64,000 nt of DNA. Source: CAZDAM01 sp964503595 (GTDB taxonomy: Bacteria > Muiribacteriota > UBA6191). The stretch is from NCBI GenBank assembly GCA_964503595.1, contig CAZDAM010000005.1, positions 8,661 to 72,660 on the forward strand. The letters run 5' to 3'. The notes under the pieces are model-generated. The model had not been told where the DNA came from. It saw nothing but the letters and a program-made list of their open reading frames with translations, and searched no databases. The position numbers and the translations under genes were made by a program. Below are positions 32,974 to 41,279 of the stretch, piece by piece (within the stretch, counting starts at the first letter, position 1; the number at the start of each line of letters is the position of its first letter).

Positions 32974-33701
32974 GTCAGATCTTCTTTTTTCTCCCAAAAC
33001 CTCAGGAAAAACAGGGTCAGTTCATAAAGCCCCACCAGAGGAATTGCCAGAAGGGTCTGGGTCACGACATCCGGGGGAGTCAGAATCGCGGACAGAACAA
33101 AAGCTGCCACGACGGTATGCCTGCGAAACTTCCTGAGGACAGACAGGGGCAGAACCCCCAGTCGGTTGAGAATCACAAGGGCCACCGGAAGTTCGAAGGC
33201 TCCGCCAAAAACCAGGACTACGGTCGAACAGAAGGAAACATATTTGTCAATCGATAGCTGGGGTTTCACATCGGCAATCTGAAAACCCAGCAGAAATTTC
33301 AGTCCGGATGGAATCACAAACTCCAGGGCAATCCAGGCCCCCAGGGCAAAAAGTCCGAACAGGGCAGGAAAACACCAGAAAAAGTACTTCTTTTCCGTCT
33401 CCAGAAGGCCTGGAGCCATGAAATTCCAGACTCCCACAAGAGAATTGGGAAGAGAAAGCGCAACCCCCGCCAGAATCCCCAGCCGGATCTGCACCATAAA
33501 GCCTTCGGTAGGAGCAATCATGATAAATTCCACCGGCTGTTTCTCGGCCAGTTTCATCAGGAATTTCAGAAGATATTCCGAACCGAAAAGGCCCAGAATA
33601 CTGCACACCACAATTCCTTTGAGGATCGTGAACAGAACCTGACGCAACTCCTCCAGATGATCAAGAATGCCCATGCGGGCTTCCGGGTTTTCCTGGTTCA
33701 T
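32961..33701 (-). CDS. tatC: Sec-independent protein translocase TatC
   Basis: Receptor subunit of the twin-arginine translocase for folded proteins. 246 residues, six hydrophobic helices. The N-terminal LDHLEELRQVLF (13-24) contains the conserved Glu that contacts twin-arginine signals. The periplasmic APTEGFMVQIRLG, PGLLETEKKYF and FAFELPVALV-like FGGAFELPVALVIL with ILTPPDVVTQTLLAIPLV are family marks. The start overlaps the upstream pilus-protein stop by one base. No tatA/tatB gene is adjacent. Confidence 0.95.
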   Translation of the reverse strand: MNQENPEARMGILDHLEELRQVLFTILKGIVVCSILGLFGSEYLLKFLMKLAEKQPVEFIMIAPTEGFMVQIRLGILAGVALSLPNSLVGVWNFMAPGLLETEKKYFFWCFPALFGLFALGAWIALEFVIPSGLKFLLGFQIADVKPQLSIDKYVSFCSTVVLVFGGAFELPVALVILNRLGVLPLSVLRKFRRHTVVAAFVLSAILTPPDVVTQTLLAIPLVGLYELTLFFLRFWEKKEDLTCNG

Positions 33702-35524
33702 CAGTGAATCTCCGGCAGTGCCCGATACCCCTGCTCCACGATAACCCGATTGTCCCGGGCCAGATTGCGCCAGTAAATCCAGTCATCAGCAAAAAGGCCG
33801 TGCAGGTTGTCCACCATATGGTTTTTGATGTCGGCATCAAAACGGATGTAAATATCCGAAGGAGCCGCCTCCCGATTCAGGTTTTCCACGGCAAGATTCC
33901 CCAGAATATCGACTTTACGGGTTCCCTGGCGGGCCAGGCCTTCCTGAGCATAAATCGCCGATTCCACCCGCAGTTCTCCGGCCCTGGCCAGAACCACTTC
34001 AGCATTCAGACTGACCAGACTCAATGTATCTTTGGGATGAACCTTCACCAGATCCTCTTCCACCACAATCTGTTTGTCCGAAACAATCATACCCCGGCCC
34101 GTGTAGGGGCCTCCAAGTTGAACCCCTTCCCGAAAATACCAGATTCCATCAAGCTCAAGCGGCCGTGAAGCTGTCCCGAATAGACGAACCCTTTTGTCAA
34201 AAACAACGGTAGCAACATTCATCCCGTTGACTCTCAGACGTTCCAGATTTTCAACATCCTTATGCTGAGGATAACGTCTGGGATACTCAAGCAGCGTATT
34301 GATAGTGTACTGCTCAGGAGCCACTTCCTCCGGTTCCACAATGCCATAGTGGGTCGGATAGATTTTGCGGTAACGCTTGTAGACCAGCCCTTCATAGTGG
34401 GTGTAAACCGACATATAGGGATCATGCAGACGGTTGTCATGAAAGAGATAGCCCACCTCGGGCAGATCTCTCCACCCTCCTGATTCAGCAAAATAGTTGA
34501 TGATGTCATCCGCGGCAAAGAAAGGCATGTAGACTTCCAGACGTCCATTGGTTCTGACCCTACCCCAGTTTCTGGGATTCAGGGAAAGGATGATGTTATC
34601 GACCGTCTCAGAAATCGTATCATCTGAGACTACCTTGGAAATTTCATCAATCAGAGCAATGGACTCTTCCAAAGACTCGGATTTGAAGCCCTCCGAGAGA
34701 GCACTGTTGAGATTCTCAATCAGCTCTCTGGCTTTGTCGGTGTGAGCATCCACCTCTACCGAAAGTGCATCTTCCACCTGACGACTCAGACGTTTCAGAA
34801 GCTTCAGAATGATGGGAGGAAGATCCAGATTGGAGAGAACAAAACTCCCTTCCTTCAGAACCTCCTCCTTGCTGGAATGCAAAAACAGGGTATGATCGGG
34901 GGCTGGTGGAGAAATATCGGTAACCCGGAAGATTTTGGCCATTTCCACGGTTGAGGACATCCCATCCACGTAGGCATGACCCCTGAGTCTCACCTTGGCC
35001 TGAATTCCTCCCAGGGGCTCCAGATCAATGACGGAAAGAGCATTTCGGGGCTTCTGGTGGACCTTCAGACTGTCCGGTATCTTTTCCCTGAAATCAATGA
35101 AGGTGGAAAAATCATTGCTGATGACATCCCTGACTTCAACCACCACAGCAGCCTGACCGCCCGCAATCAGTTCATCCGGTTCAAGGCGCATCACTTTGGA
35201 AAAACCAGCCAGACGATCGATATCAATCAGATCCAGAAGATCGGTATTGATCTCAAAAACAGGATCACCGGTTGTCGCGTCTTTCTCCATATGAACCAGT
35301 TCGTTAAGAAACTGGCTCTCAAGACGGGAAATCGCTTTTTCCACAGCACTTTCTGCCAAAAGCCTTGCCTTGATCCGAGCTTCCATCATGCGAATCGAGG
35401 CCGTCTGGTTGGACGTGATATAGACAAAGCTGACGCCAAAGATAAAGAGCACCGAAATGATGCCAAAAACGATAAAAATCGAAGAGCCCCGCCTTGTGAG
35501 GCGGGGCTTCATTCCCAAACTCAT
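33701..35524 (-). CDS. PilX-like pilus-associated protein of unknown detail
   Basis: A 607-residue protein with an N-terminal positively charged, Gly-containing leader and one transmembrane helix (RRGSSIFIVFGIISVLFIFG), followed by an amphipathic stretch SIRMMEARIKARLLAESAVE. That pattern matches minor-pilin-associated proteins of the PilX/GspK type (judgement by layout). The long C-terminal part (about 330-600) contains many beta segments and ends in GYRALPEIH. It lies right after pilQ, in the same direction, and tatC follows with a one-base overlap. A role in type IV pilus assembly or adhesion is inferred from position and N-terminus only. Confidence 0.6.
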   Translation of the reverse strand: MSLGMKPRLTRRGSSIFIVFGIISVLFIFGVSFVYITSNQTASIRMMEARIKARLLAESAVEKAISRLESQFLNELVHMEKDATTGDPVFEINTDLLDLIDIDRLAGFSKVMRLEPDELIAGGQAAVVVEVRDVISNDFSTFIDFREKIPDSLKVHQKPRNALSVIDLEPLGGIQAKVRLRGHAYVDGMSSTVEMAKIFRVTDISPPAPDHTLFLHSSKEEVLKEGSFVLSNLDLPPIILKLLKRLSRQVEDALSVEVDAHTDKARELIENLNSALSEGFKSESLEESIALIDEISKVVSDDTISETVDNIILSLNPRNWGRVRTNGRLEVYMPFFAADDIINYFAESGGWRDLPEVGYLFHDNRLHDPYMSVYTHYEGLVYKRYRKIYPTHYGIVEPEEVAPEQYTINTLLEYPRRYPQHKDVENLERLRVNGMNVATVVFDKRVRLFGTASRPLELDGIWYFREGVQLGGPYTGRGMIVSDKQIVVEEDLVKVHPKDTLSLVSLNAEVVLARAGELRVESAIYAQEGLARQGTRKVDILGNLAVENLNREAAPSDIYIRFDADIKNHMVDNLHGLFADDWIYWRNLARDNRVIVEQGYRALPEIH

Positions 35525-35554
35525 GCGTCCATTCTAACGCTTGGCACAAGTCGC

Positions 35555-37003
35555 TTACAATCCACCAAACTCATCTCCGAAATCATCCCCGAAATCATTT
35601 CCCGGAAAAATGTCATTCATGGGAGGAGGAGTCGGCTGGGAAGGCCTTGGATTCATGCTGTCTGTCGGCGGAATTCTGGACGAATCAGCGACCAGTTCAC
35701 CAAAATCAGTTGCAGCAATATTCTGCTTCACAATCTTAGGAGTGATCAGAATCACGATTTCCTTGGATTTCGGAGCATAGCTGTTTTTGGTAAAGATATG
35801 CTTCAGGAAAGGCAGGTTGGAAAGAAAAGGAATCTTCTGCACAGAACGGCTTTCTTCCTCTTCCACCAGACCACCCACCAGAATTTCCTCTCCATCCTGA
35901 ACCTGAAGGGTTGTCACCACATTGGTACTGTCCAGTGTCGGCAGACCATTGGTATTCAGGGCAACTGTGGATTTGGTCAGTTCAATCTCAAGGACAATGA
36001 AGCCCTGATTATTGATCTGGGGAGTGATTTGCATTTCTGTTCCGGCTTCCCGGCTATCGGTCCCCTGCTCCACTCCACCGGAGTTGAACACCAGTTCCCG
36101 GCCAATCTTCAGATTGGAAGGAACCCCATTCATGGCAATCACCCGAGGAGAAGAAAGGATTCTTGACTCCGAAGTCTGGGTAATTGCAGAGAACACGGCA
36201 TTAAAAAAGAAGTTGGTCCGAAAGAAATCTCCAAAATTGAACAGGTTCATCCCCGTGGGCTGTCCGGGACTGTTGTACTGGCTTTCATTATCCAGAACCC
36301 GTGCATATTCGGTGAACTGCAGGAAGCTTCCGGCTCCAGGATTGGCTACAGCATTCGGAGCGGTTCCACCGGTTCCCCATCCCCAGTCAAATCCAAGCGT
36401 ATTGTTGAAGTTCGAGCTTACTTCCACAATTTTCACATCAATCATGACCTGAGGAACAGGACGATCCACCTTTTCCAGAAGCTCTTCAATTCTTGGAAAC
36501 ATATCCACAGGGGCAGAAACAATCAGGGCATTCAGACGAGGTTCAATCTGAACATTGATTTCCCCCGCCGTCTGCTTTCCCAGAAGCGGTGTAATGATGG
36601 CCGAAATCTTTTCCGCCTTGGCATAGCTTAAGCGGTAGGTCTTGGTCACACCCTGATCGAAGTTCTTGGAAATAGTGGTCTTGGGAGCAATCACCAGCGT
36701 ATTGCCGATTTCACGCATATCCAGCTCATTGGTTTTCAGGATCAGATCAAGCCCCTGTCTCCAGGGAACGTCCTTGAGCTTTAGCGTTGTTTTTCCTGAC
36801 ACTTTGGAGTCAACGACCACATTCATATTGGTGGGCTGCACAATTGCCGGAATCACAAGTTCCAGTGGTGCGTTCTCCATCCTCAGATTGATCAGAGGTC
36901 CGTCGTCCATGTTCACATCATCTGCTCTCACATCCGTTGAGGACAGGCAGAATGCCATAAACATTGAAGTGCCAATTTTGCGTAGCTTCGTGAGCTTCAA
37001 CAT
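35555..37003 (-). CDS. pilQ: Type IV pilus secretin PilQ (short form)
   Basis: Outer-membrane secretin through which type IV pili or competence pseudopili pass. 482 residues: signal peptide (about 1-27), an STN/N0 domain (about 37-105, NMNVVVDSKVSGKTTLKLKD), an N1-type domain (about 115-190, RLNALIVSAPVDMFPRIEEL), and the secretin barrel (PQVMIDVKIVEVSS to ILVGGLVEEEESRSVQKIPF and EIVILITPKIV). The cell-wall-binding AMIN domains of longer PilQ proteins are absent. The end is a low-complexity Asp/Gly/Phe tail after a Pro-rich linker. The ATG at 37003 has AAGGAG. A terminator separates it from pilP. Confidence 0.93.
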   Translation of the reverse strand: MLKLTKLRKIGTSMFMAFCLSSTDVRADDVNMDDGPLINLRMENAPLELVIPAIVQPTNMNVVVDSKVSGKTTLKLKDVPWRQGLDLILKTNELDMREIGNTLVIAPKTTISKNFDQGVTKTYRLSYAKAEKISAIITPLLGKQTAGEINVQIEPRLNALIVSAPVDMFPRIEELLEKVDRPVPQVMIDVKIVEVSSNFNNTLGFDWGWGTGGTAPNAVANPGAGSFLQFTEYARVLDNESQYNSPGQPTGMNLFNFGDFFRTNFFFNAVFSAITQTSESRILSSPRVIAMNGVPSNLKIGRELVFNSGGVEQGTDSREAGTEMQITPQINNQGFIVLEIELTKSTVALNTNGLPTLDSTNVVTTLQVQDGEEILVGGLVEEEESRSVQKIPFLSNLPFLKHIFTKNSYAPKSKEIVILITPKIVKQNIAATDFGELVADSSRIPPTDSMNPRPSQPTPPPMNDIFPGNDFGDDFGDEFGGL

Positions 37004-37093
37004 GGGAATGCTCCTTATTCCTGTCTTCGTCACAATCGACAGGATCAGAAGCATCAATTACAGTTTTGTCCCGATTTGAACGATCTTCACACG

Positions 37094-37133
37094 AAAAGAA
37101 AAATCCGCCGGGCTTTTTTGGCACCGACGGATT
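37094..37133 (-). terminator. Terminator between pilP and pilQ
   Basis: On the - strand AATCCGTCGG (37124-37133) pairs with CCGGCGGATT (37102-37111; one G-U) around a 12-base loop, followed by TTTCTTTT. It lies 18 bases after the pilP stop and about 90 bases before pilQ. Confidence 0.8.
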
Positions 37134-37150
37134 CTCTCCGGAGACAGAAA

Positions 37151-37513
37151 TCAGAAGCCGACTTCCTGCCTTCTCTGAGCGGCTTTGTGCAAAACCACCA
37201 GCTTATCGCCATCAATTGACATCACCCGAAAATCCGGTTTGTCGTCCCCATCCAAAAGAAGCATCTGGGAACCCTTGTAGCTTACAATCGCAACCCGGGC
37301 ACCCGGCTCGCCCGTAATTCCCATAATTTTGATATCAAGCGGTGGAATTACCGGCTTCTGGGGAACAGGGCGGGCCACGACCTGCTGAATCGGCTTAGGA
37401 GGTGGCTTGGGAGGTTCAATCAGCTTGCGAAACGGATCAAAGAACGGCTTCTTGATTTCTCCTTCTGCATGAATCAGCCCCACACAGAGAAACAAAAGAA
37501 TCAGAATACGCAT
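37151..37513 (-). CDS. pilP: Type IV pilus assembly lipoprotein-like PilP
   Basis: A 120-residue exported protein. A signal peptide (MRILILLFLCVGLIHA) without a perfect lipobox leads to FFDPFRKLIEPPKPPPKP, the Asp-Pro-Phe/Pro-rich linker typical of PilP, and a small beta-sandwich (LDIKIMGITGEPGARVAIVS to VLHKAAQRRQEVGF). PilP links the inner-membrane PilN/PilO heterodimer to PilQ. It is the last gene of the pilM-N-O-P unit and ends at a terminator. Confidence 0.85.
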   Translation of the reverse strand: MRILILLFLCVGLIHAEGEIKKPFFDPFRKLIEPPKPPPKPIQQVVARPVPQKPVIPPLDIKIMGITGEPGARVAIVSYKGSQMLLLDGDDKPDFRVMSIDGDKLVVLHKAAQRRQEVGF

Positions 37514-37524
37514 AAAAACCTCGC

Positions 37525-38199
37525 TTAGCTGCCCTCGTAACGGGTGATATGAGAGCTGTCAATCAGAATCAGCTTACCATTGAACTGAACCCTGAGCTTG
37601 GGAAACTCGGTTTCCTTGGTATAGGTCTTAAGCTCGACCGGTTTTCCATTGACATCCGTCAGATTGGTCCGGCGAGTTGTCTGCTCTTCCAGATCCTTGA
37701 CCTTGACCCCACGATCTACCCCACCACCAGTAATGGTGAGCTCGGACTGGGAAAAGTTGAGCATACCCCCGTTTTCAATGCGGGTCAGCAGATCGTAAAA
37801 CTCGAAATAAGTCGCCTCAACCCCGAAATCCATCTGCACTTCACTATAAAGCTGCTTGGAAATCTTGGGATTGATCCGGATCTGCTTTAGGGTTGCCCCC
37901 GAATCCTGGGAATACACTTCCATATCGTTGAGAAACCGGTTGATATCCCGATCCTTGGTTTTTTCCTTGAGAAAAGTGACGATTTCCCGTTTCTTTTCCC
38001 GGACTTTATCCTCAAGCTCCTTGATATCGCGCTGGGCCCGCTGACCCCTTTCCTTTTTGCGCCGCAGTTCTTCCATTTCCTGATCAACCCGCTTCTTGCC
38101 CTCTTCCATGGGCTGCTGAAACTGGAAGAAACCAACGGCTACGGCAATGGCTGCCACAACAACCATCAAGAGAAAATATCCGAGTGCTCTGACTAACAT
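37525..38199 (-). CDS. pilO: Type IV pilus assembly protein PilO
   Basis: A 224-residue bitopic inner-membrane protein: one N-terminal helix (about 6-26), a long coiled coil (about 30-85, EEGKKRVDQEMEELRRKKER), then a ferredoxin-like fold (DINRFLNDMEVYSQDSGATL; TYFEFYDLLTRIENGGML). It forms a periplasmic heterodimer with PilN. The gene starts three bases after pilN. A longer-than-usual C-terminal part (about 165-224) follows the core. Confidence 0.88.
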   Translation of the reverse strand: MLVRALGYFLLMVVVAAIAVAVGFFQFQQPMEEGKKRVDQEMEELRRKKERGQRAQRDIKELEDKVREKKREIVTFLKEKTKDRDINRFLNDMEVYSQDSGATLKQIRINPKISKQLYSEVQMDFGVEATYFEFYDLLTRIENGGMLNFSQSELTITGGGVDRGVKVKDLEEQTTRRTNLTDVNGKPVELKTYTKETEFPKLRVQFNGKLILIDSSHITRYEGS

Positions 38200-38202
38200 G
38201 TC

Positions 38203-38796
38203 TCAATCCCTGTTCATCTGAAAGTTCATGTTGAACTTCGCCACGGGCTGCTTTTCCATGGTGTCATGCTGAAGTTCGGAAATATTGACCTGACTGACGA
38301 CATCCTTGGCCTGCTGAAGAATCTTGATGAAGTCCGTGACTCCCTGAGTTGTCACTTCTCTTTTCTTGCGATCATCCTTCACTTCTGCCGCCATGGAGGT
38401 TCCATTCAGACTGACGCTGCCATCAGGCATGAAACGGATCTGCTGGACCCAGACCGTTTTGGATCTGGCCACAAATTCTTCAAAACGATAGAGAGTCTTG
38501 GTCCAGGAGCCGGTTTTCTTGGAAAGAATCGCCTTGTAATCCGTCAGGGCCGTATTCACATTGTTCAGCTCCTGCTCCATGCTGCGTTTCTCCTTGAAAA
38601 AACGATCCAGCTTGGCCACATCAGCCTTCAACGGCACCAGTCTTTCAGTATAGGCTTCCAGCTCTTCCTGACATTGCTGGGCAAACCACAGGACTCCCAC
38701 AACACAGGTCACAACCCAGAGAAAAACCAGAATCCCTCCAACGGGGAACGTCATCTGCTTTTTCTTCTTCTCCTTAAGGAGGTTAATCTTAATCAT
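38203..38796 (-). CDS. pilN: Type IV pilus assembly protein PilN
   Basis: A 197-residue bitopic protein. The cytoplasmic tail begins MIKINLLKEKKKK, the conserved I-N-L-L-P/K motif that docks into a groove of PilM. A single transmembrane helix follows (about 20-40), then a coiled coil (ADVAKLDRFFKEKRSMEQEL) and a ferredoxin-like domain (VWVQQIRFMPDGSVSLNG). The start overlaps the end of pilM by eight bases. Confidence 0.9.
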   Translation of the reverse strand: MIKINLLKEKKKKQMTFPVGGILVFLWVVTCVVGVLWFAQQCQEELEAYTERLVPLKADVAKLDRFFKEKRSMEQELNNVNTALTDYKAILSKKTGSWTKTLYRFEEFVARSKTVWVQQIRFMPDGSVSLNGTSMAAEVKDDRKKREVTTQGVTDFIKILQQAKDVVSQVNISELQHDTMEKQPVAKFNMNFQMNRD

Positions 38797-39964
38797 CGAT
38801 ATCCACCCCCCTCATCGCCAGACCCAAAGCTACGGAGAACTGATGGAGATTGTCCATGAACAGATCCTCATTGGGCATGGCCTTCTGTAAACCGAAGGAA
38901 GGATCCCCCAGTTCCACATCCACACTTAACTCGTTGGACAGAAGTGTATCAATATTTTTGAGCTTGGCTGTCCCACCTGTCAGAATCACTCTATGAATCA
39001 CCGGCTCTCGATGCTGGGCCTTGAAATAGTCAAAGGAACGGCGGATTTCAGCCGCGATTTCTTCAACCGTGGTCTGAACCACTTCTTCAAATTCGGTATC
39101 CACCTCGCCCTGCATGGCAGCAACTGATTTCTCGATCTTGGTGGCTTCGGCTTCCTGAAATGTAACCTTGTACACTGATTTGATGACTTCAGTGATGTTG
39201 TTACCGGAGATGGGGACATTCCTGGAAAAGCGCAGGACCCCATCCTTCAGGACGTTGATAATAGTCGTTCTGGCCCCGATGCTGACAATGGCCACGACTT
39301 CATCTTCAACATCCGAACCCATACCCTCTAGGGAAGAACCCATTGGCTCTTCATCTTCCACTGTTGGGGCATCTTCCCCTTCTCCCATCGAGAAGTCCTG
39401 GGCCTGATTTTTTCGCTTCAAATATTTATCCAGAGAATTGATCACGGCAATCGCGTCGATGTCAAGAGCATCCAGCTGCTTGACTCCCACAGCCTTGAAA
39501 AGATTGACCAGGGTCTCCACATACTGCTTCTTGGCCACCGCCAGAAGACAAAGAACCCGCATGGAACCTTCCATTTCTATTCGGGCCAGTTTAGCGTAGT
39601 TCAGGTTAACCTCATCAATGGAGTAGGGAACATACTGTTCAGCTTCCCCCTCAACCACCATCTTAAGCTCGGCATCTTCCAGATCAGGGAGAGGAAGAAA
39701 TCTGAGAATCGTGTTCTGAGAGGCCACCGAAGTGAAAACCTGTTCGAACTTGAGGTTATTTTCTTTTTTGATGGTCTTGAGCATGGATACGACAGTGTTC
39801 ACATCTTCCAACTCTCCATCCACAAATACGCCATCAGGATAGGTTTCCACCCCGCAGGCAACGACTTCCGCTCCGCTTTTCCCCTTTTTAAGCATAACGA
39901 ATTTCAGGCAGGAAGAGCCTATATCAATGCCCAGAGAGTATTTTGGCGGCCCAAACCGAAACAT
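38789..39964 (-). CDS. pilM: Type IV pilus assembly ATPase-like protein PilM
   Basis: An actin-like cytoplasmic protein that binds the PilN tail. 391 residues with YSLGIDIGSSCLKFVMLKKG (phosphate-1 motif), FTSVASQNTILRFLPLP, ELKMVVEGEAEQYVPYSIDE, VSIGARTTIINVLKDG (phosphate-2) and VILTGGTAKLKNID (adenosine motif). An acidic insert of about 30 residues (EGEDAPTVEDEEPMGSSLEG, about 195-225) is unusual for the family. First gene of the operon; AAGGA precedes the ATG, and a consensus-like promoter lies about 90 bases upstream. Confidence 0.93.
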   Translation of the reverse strand: MFRFGPPKYSLGIDIGSSCLKFVMLKKGKSGAEVVACGVETYPDGVFVDGELEDVNTVVSMLKTIKKENNLKFEQVFTSVASQNTILRFLPLPDLEDAELKMVVEGEAEQYVPYSIDEVNLNYAKLARIEMEGSMRVLCLLAVAKKQYVETLVNLFKAVGVKQLDALDIDAIAVINSLDKYLKRKNQAQDFSMGEGEDAPTVEDEEPMGSSLEGMGSDVEDEVVAIVSIGARTTIINVLKDGVLRFSRNVPISGNNITEVIKSVYKVTFQEAEATKIEKSVAAMQGEVDTEFEEVVQTTVEEIAAEIRRSFDYFKAQHREPVIHRVILTGGTAKLKNIDTLLSNELSVDVELGDPSFGLQKAMPNEDLFMDNLHQFSVALGLAMRGVDIDD

Positions 39965-40006
39965 AGCTGGATCCTTTCCTTGGGTCAGTACATAATCAGG
40001 ATTTGT

Positions 40007-40020
40007 TGTCGGGCCCGACA
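40007..40020. promoter_or_regulatory. 14-bp perfect palindrome in the pilM leader
   Basis: TGTCGGGCCCGACA is a perfect dyad located between the pilM promoter and its start codon, about 25 bases past the expected transcription start. Such a position suits a repressor site. Confidence 0.35.
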
Positions 40021-40049
40021 GGCACCCCGATTTGTAGACACCTTAACGT

Positions 40050-40078
40050 ATTATAGCCGAAAGCTGACACGCCGCCAA
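40050..40078 (-). promoter_or_regulatory. pilM: Sigma-70 promoter of the pilMNOP operon
   Basis: On the - strand TTGGCG (40073-40078), 17 bases, TATAAT (40050-40055). It has a perfect -10 box and ideal spacing, about 86 bases before the pilM ATG, in the gap following the SpoIID gene. Confidence 0.8.
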
Positions 40079-40088
40079 AGGGTGCGCG

Positions 40089-41279
40089 CTACTCATATAG
40101 TCGATAGACGCTGGCTCCCGTGTAATAATACTGGAGAATTTTCTCGTAGGAATCTCCGCGCCTAGCCAATCCCTTGGCTCCCCACTGACACAGTCCTACC
40201 CCATGTCCAAAGCCTGTTCCCCGGATTTTTACCACCCGGTCAGCATCCATCGCGGTCATAAATTTTTTCAGGATCTGATCAATTGCTTTTTCTGCCGGGT
40301 CTTCACGATCCATTCCGGGAAGGGACTGAATTTCAAAAAAGGTACTCCTCAAACGGTCCGGCCCAAGAAGAGTTCTTAGGTGATTGGCATTCATGAAGGT
40401 TTCCTGTCCCCCCTGATGAATCAGATGGACGTTTTCCACTCTTCCAGAAGGATCGTTTTCTACCCGGATATCCGTAATGGCCAAAACCTTTTTGCCCTTT
40501 TCCCGCAAACGGTTGGTGATTTCCGCCAGGGACAGTTCCATATTCCAGGAAAAGCCCGGATAGCTGGCACACCAGGGACAGGGACGTGATTTCAGATAGT
40601 TTATGGGGCGTCCGGACCAGGTTTTTGCATCCTGGGTTGCTCCTCCGCAGGAAGCACAGTAATAGGAGGCAATCGGTTCCCCATTGACCACAGCAATTCG
40701 CCCTCTGGTGGCATTCACCACTTCGATCGACAGGGCATGTTCATCCTTAACCCCGTTATAGACCTGGGAGCGGGTATCCCGAGTCAGGCCAAACCCAAGC
40801 TCATTCATGAATTTGTTCTGATTGCGAATGGCATAGGTCCTGGCTACGACAGCCTGGGCCTTCAGAGCCTCCCGGGGGGAATTCAAAAGCATCTCAGACT
40901 TGATGACGCCATAAAGATAGGACTCCAGATCCACATGATTGATAGCCGTCATTCTTCCAAACCGGTCTTCTCTTAAAACAAGCTTCCCTCGGAATTTCAT
41001 GCCGTTGATTTCAAAGGGACGATCCCGAAAGGGCCTGATCTCAATCTCGTGCAGGTTCTTGTATTCCAGAAAACCAAACCCACGGGCGGAAAGTTCAATC
41101 ACCAGTTTGGAGGAATTCCAGCGGCGGAACAGCTCGGTATTTTGAACCAGATCGCGGATAATAAAGCCTTTTTCTGCCGAAATTTCCGCCTTCCTGAGAC
41201 CCTCAAATACTCCAACGGTAATTTCCGGAACCTCGGCATGAAGCACCAGGCCGATCAGCAGGAAGAGCAGTAGCCGCAT
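40089..41279 (-). CDS. SpoIID/LytB-domain exported protein
   Basis: 396 residues from ATG 41279; a GTG at 41288 with a nearer GGAG is an alternative. A signal peptide (MRLLLFLLIGLVLHA) precedes a SpoIID-type domain: YLYGVIKSEMLLNSPREALK with the conserved Glu, AQAVVARTYAIRNQNKF, TRSQVYNG, YYCASCGGATQDAKTWSG and the closing GTGFGHGVGLCQWGAKGLA. In Bacillus, SpoIID is a lytic transglycosylase on stripped peptidoglycan; diderm homologues are widespread and of less certain role. The gene overlaps the rseP stop by one base and is last in the rpsB-to-rseP gene string. Confidence 0.88.
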   Translation of the reverse strand: MRLLLFLLIGLVLHAEVPEITVGVFEGLRKAEISAEKGFIIRDLVQNTELFRRWNSSKLVIELSARGFGFLEYKNLHEIEIRPFRDRPFEINGMKFRGKLVLREDRFGRMTAINHVDLESYLYGVIKSEMLLNSPREALKAQAVVARTYAIRNQNKFMNELGFGLTRDTRSQVYNGVKDEHALSIEVVNATRGRIAVVNGEPIASYYCASCGGATQDAKTWSGRPINYLKSRPCPWCASYPGFSWNMELSLAEITNRLREKGKKVLAITDIRVENDPSGRVENVHLIHQGGQETFMNANHLRTLLGPDRLRSTFFEIQSLPGMDREDPAEKAIDQILKKFMTAMDADRVVKIRGTGFGHGVGLCQWGAKGLARRGDSYEKILQYYYTGASVYRLYE

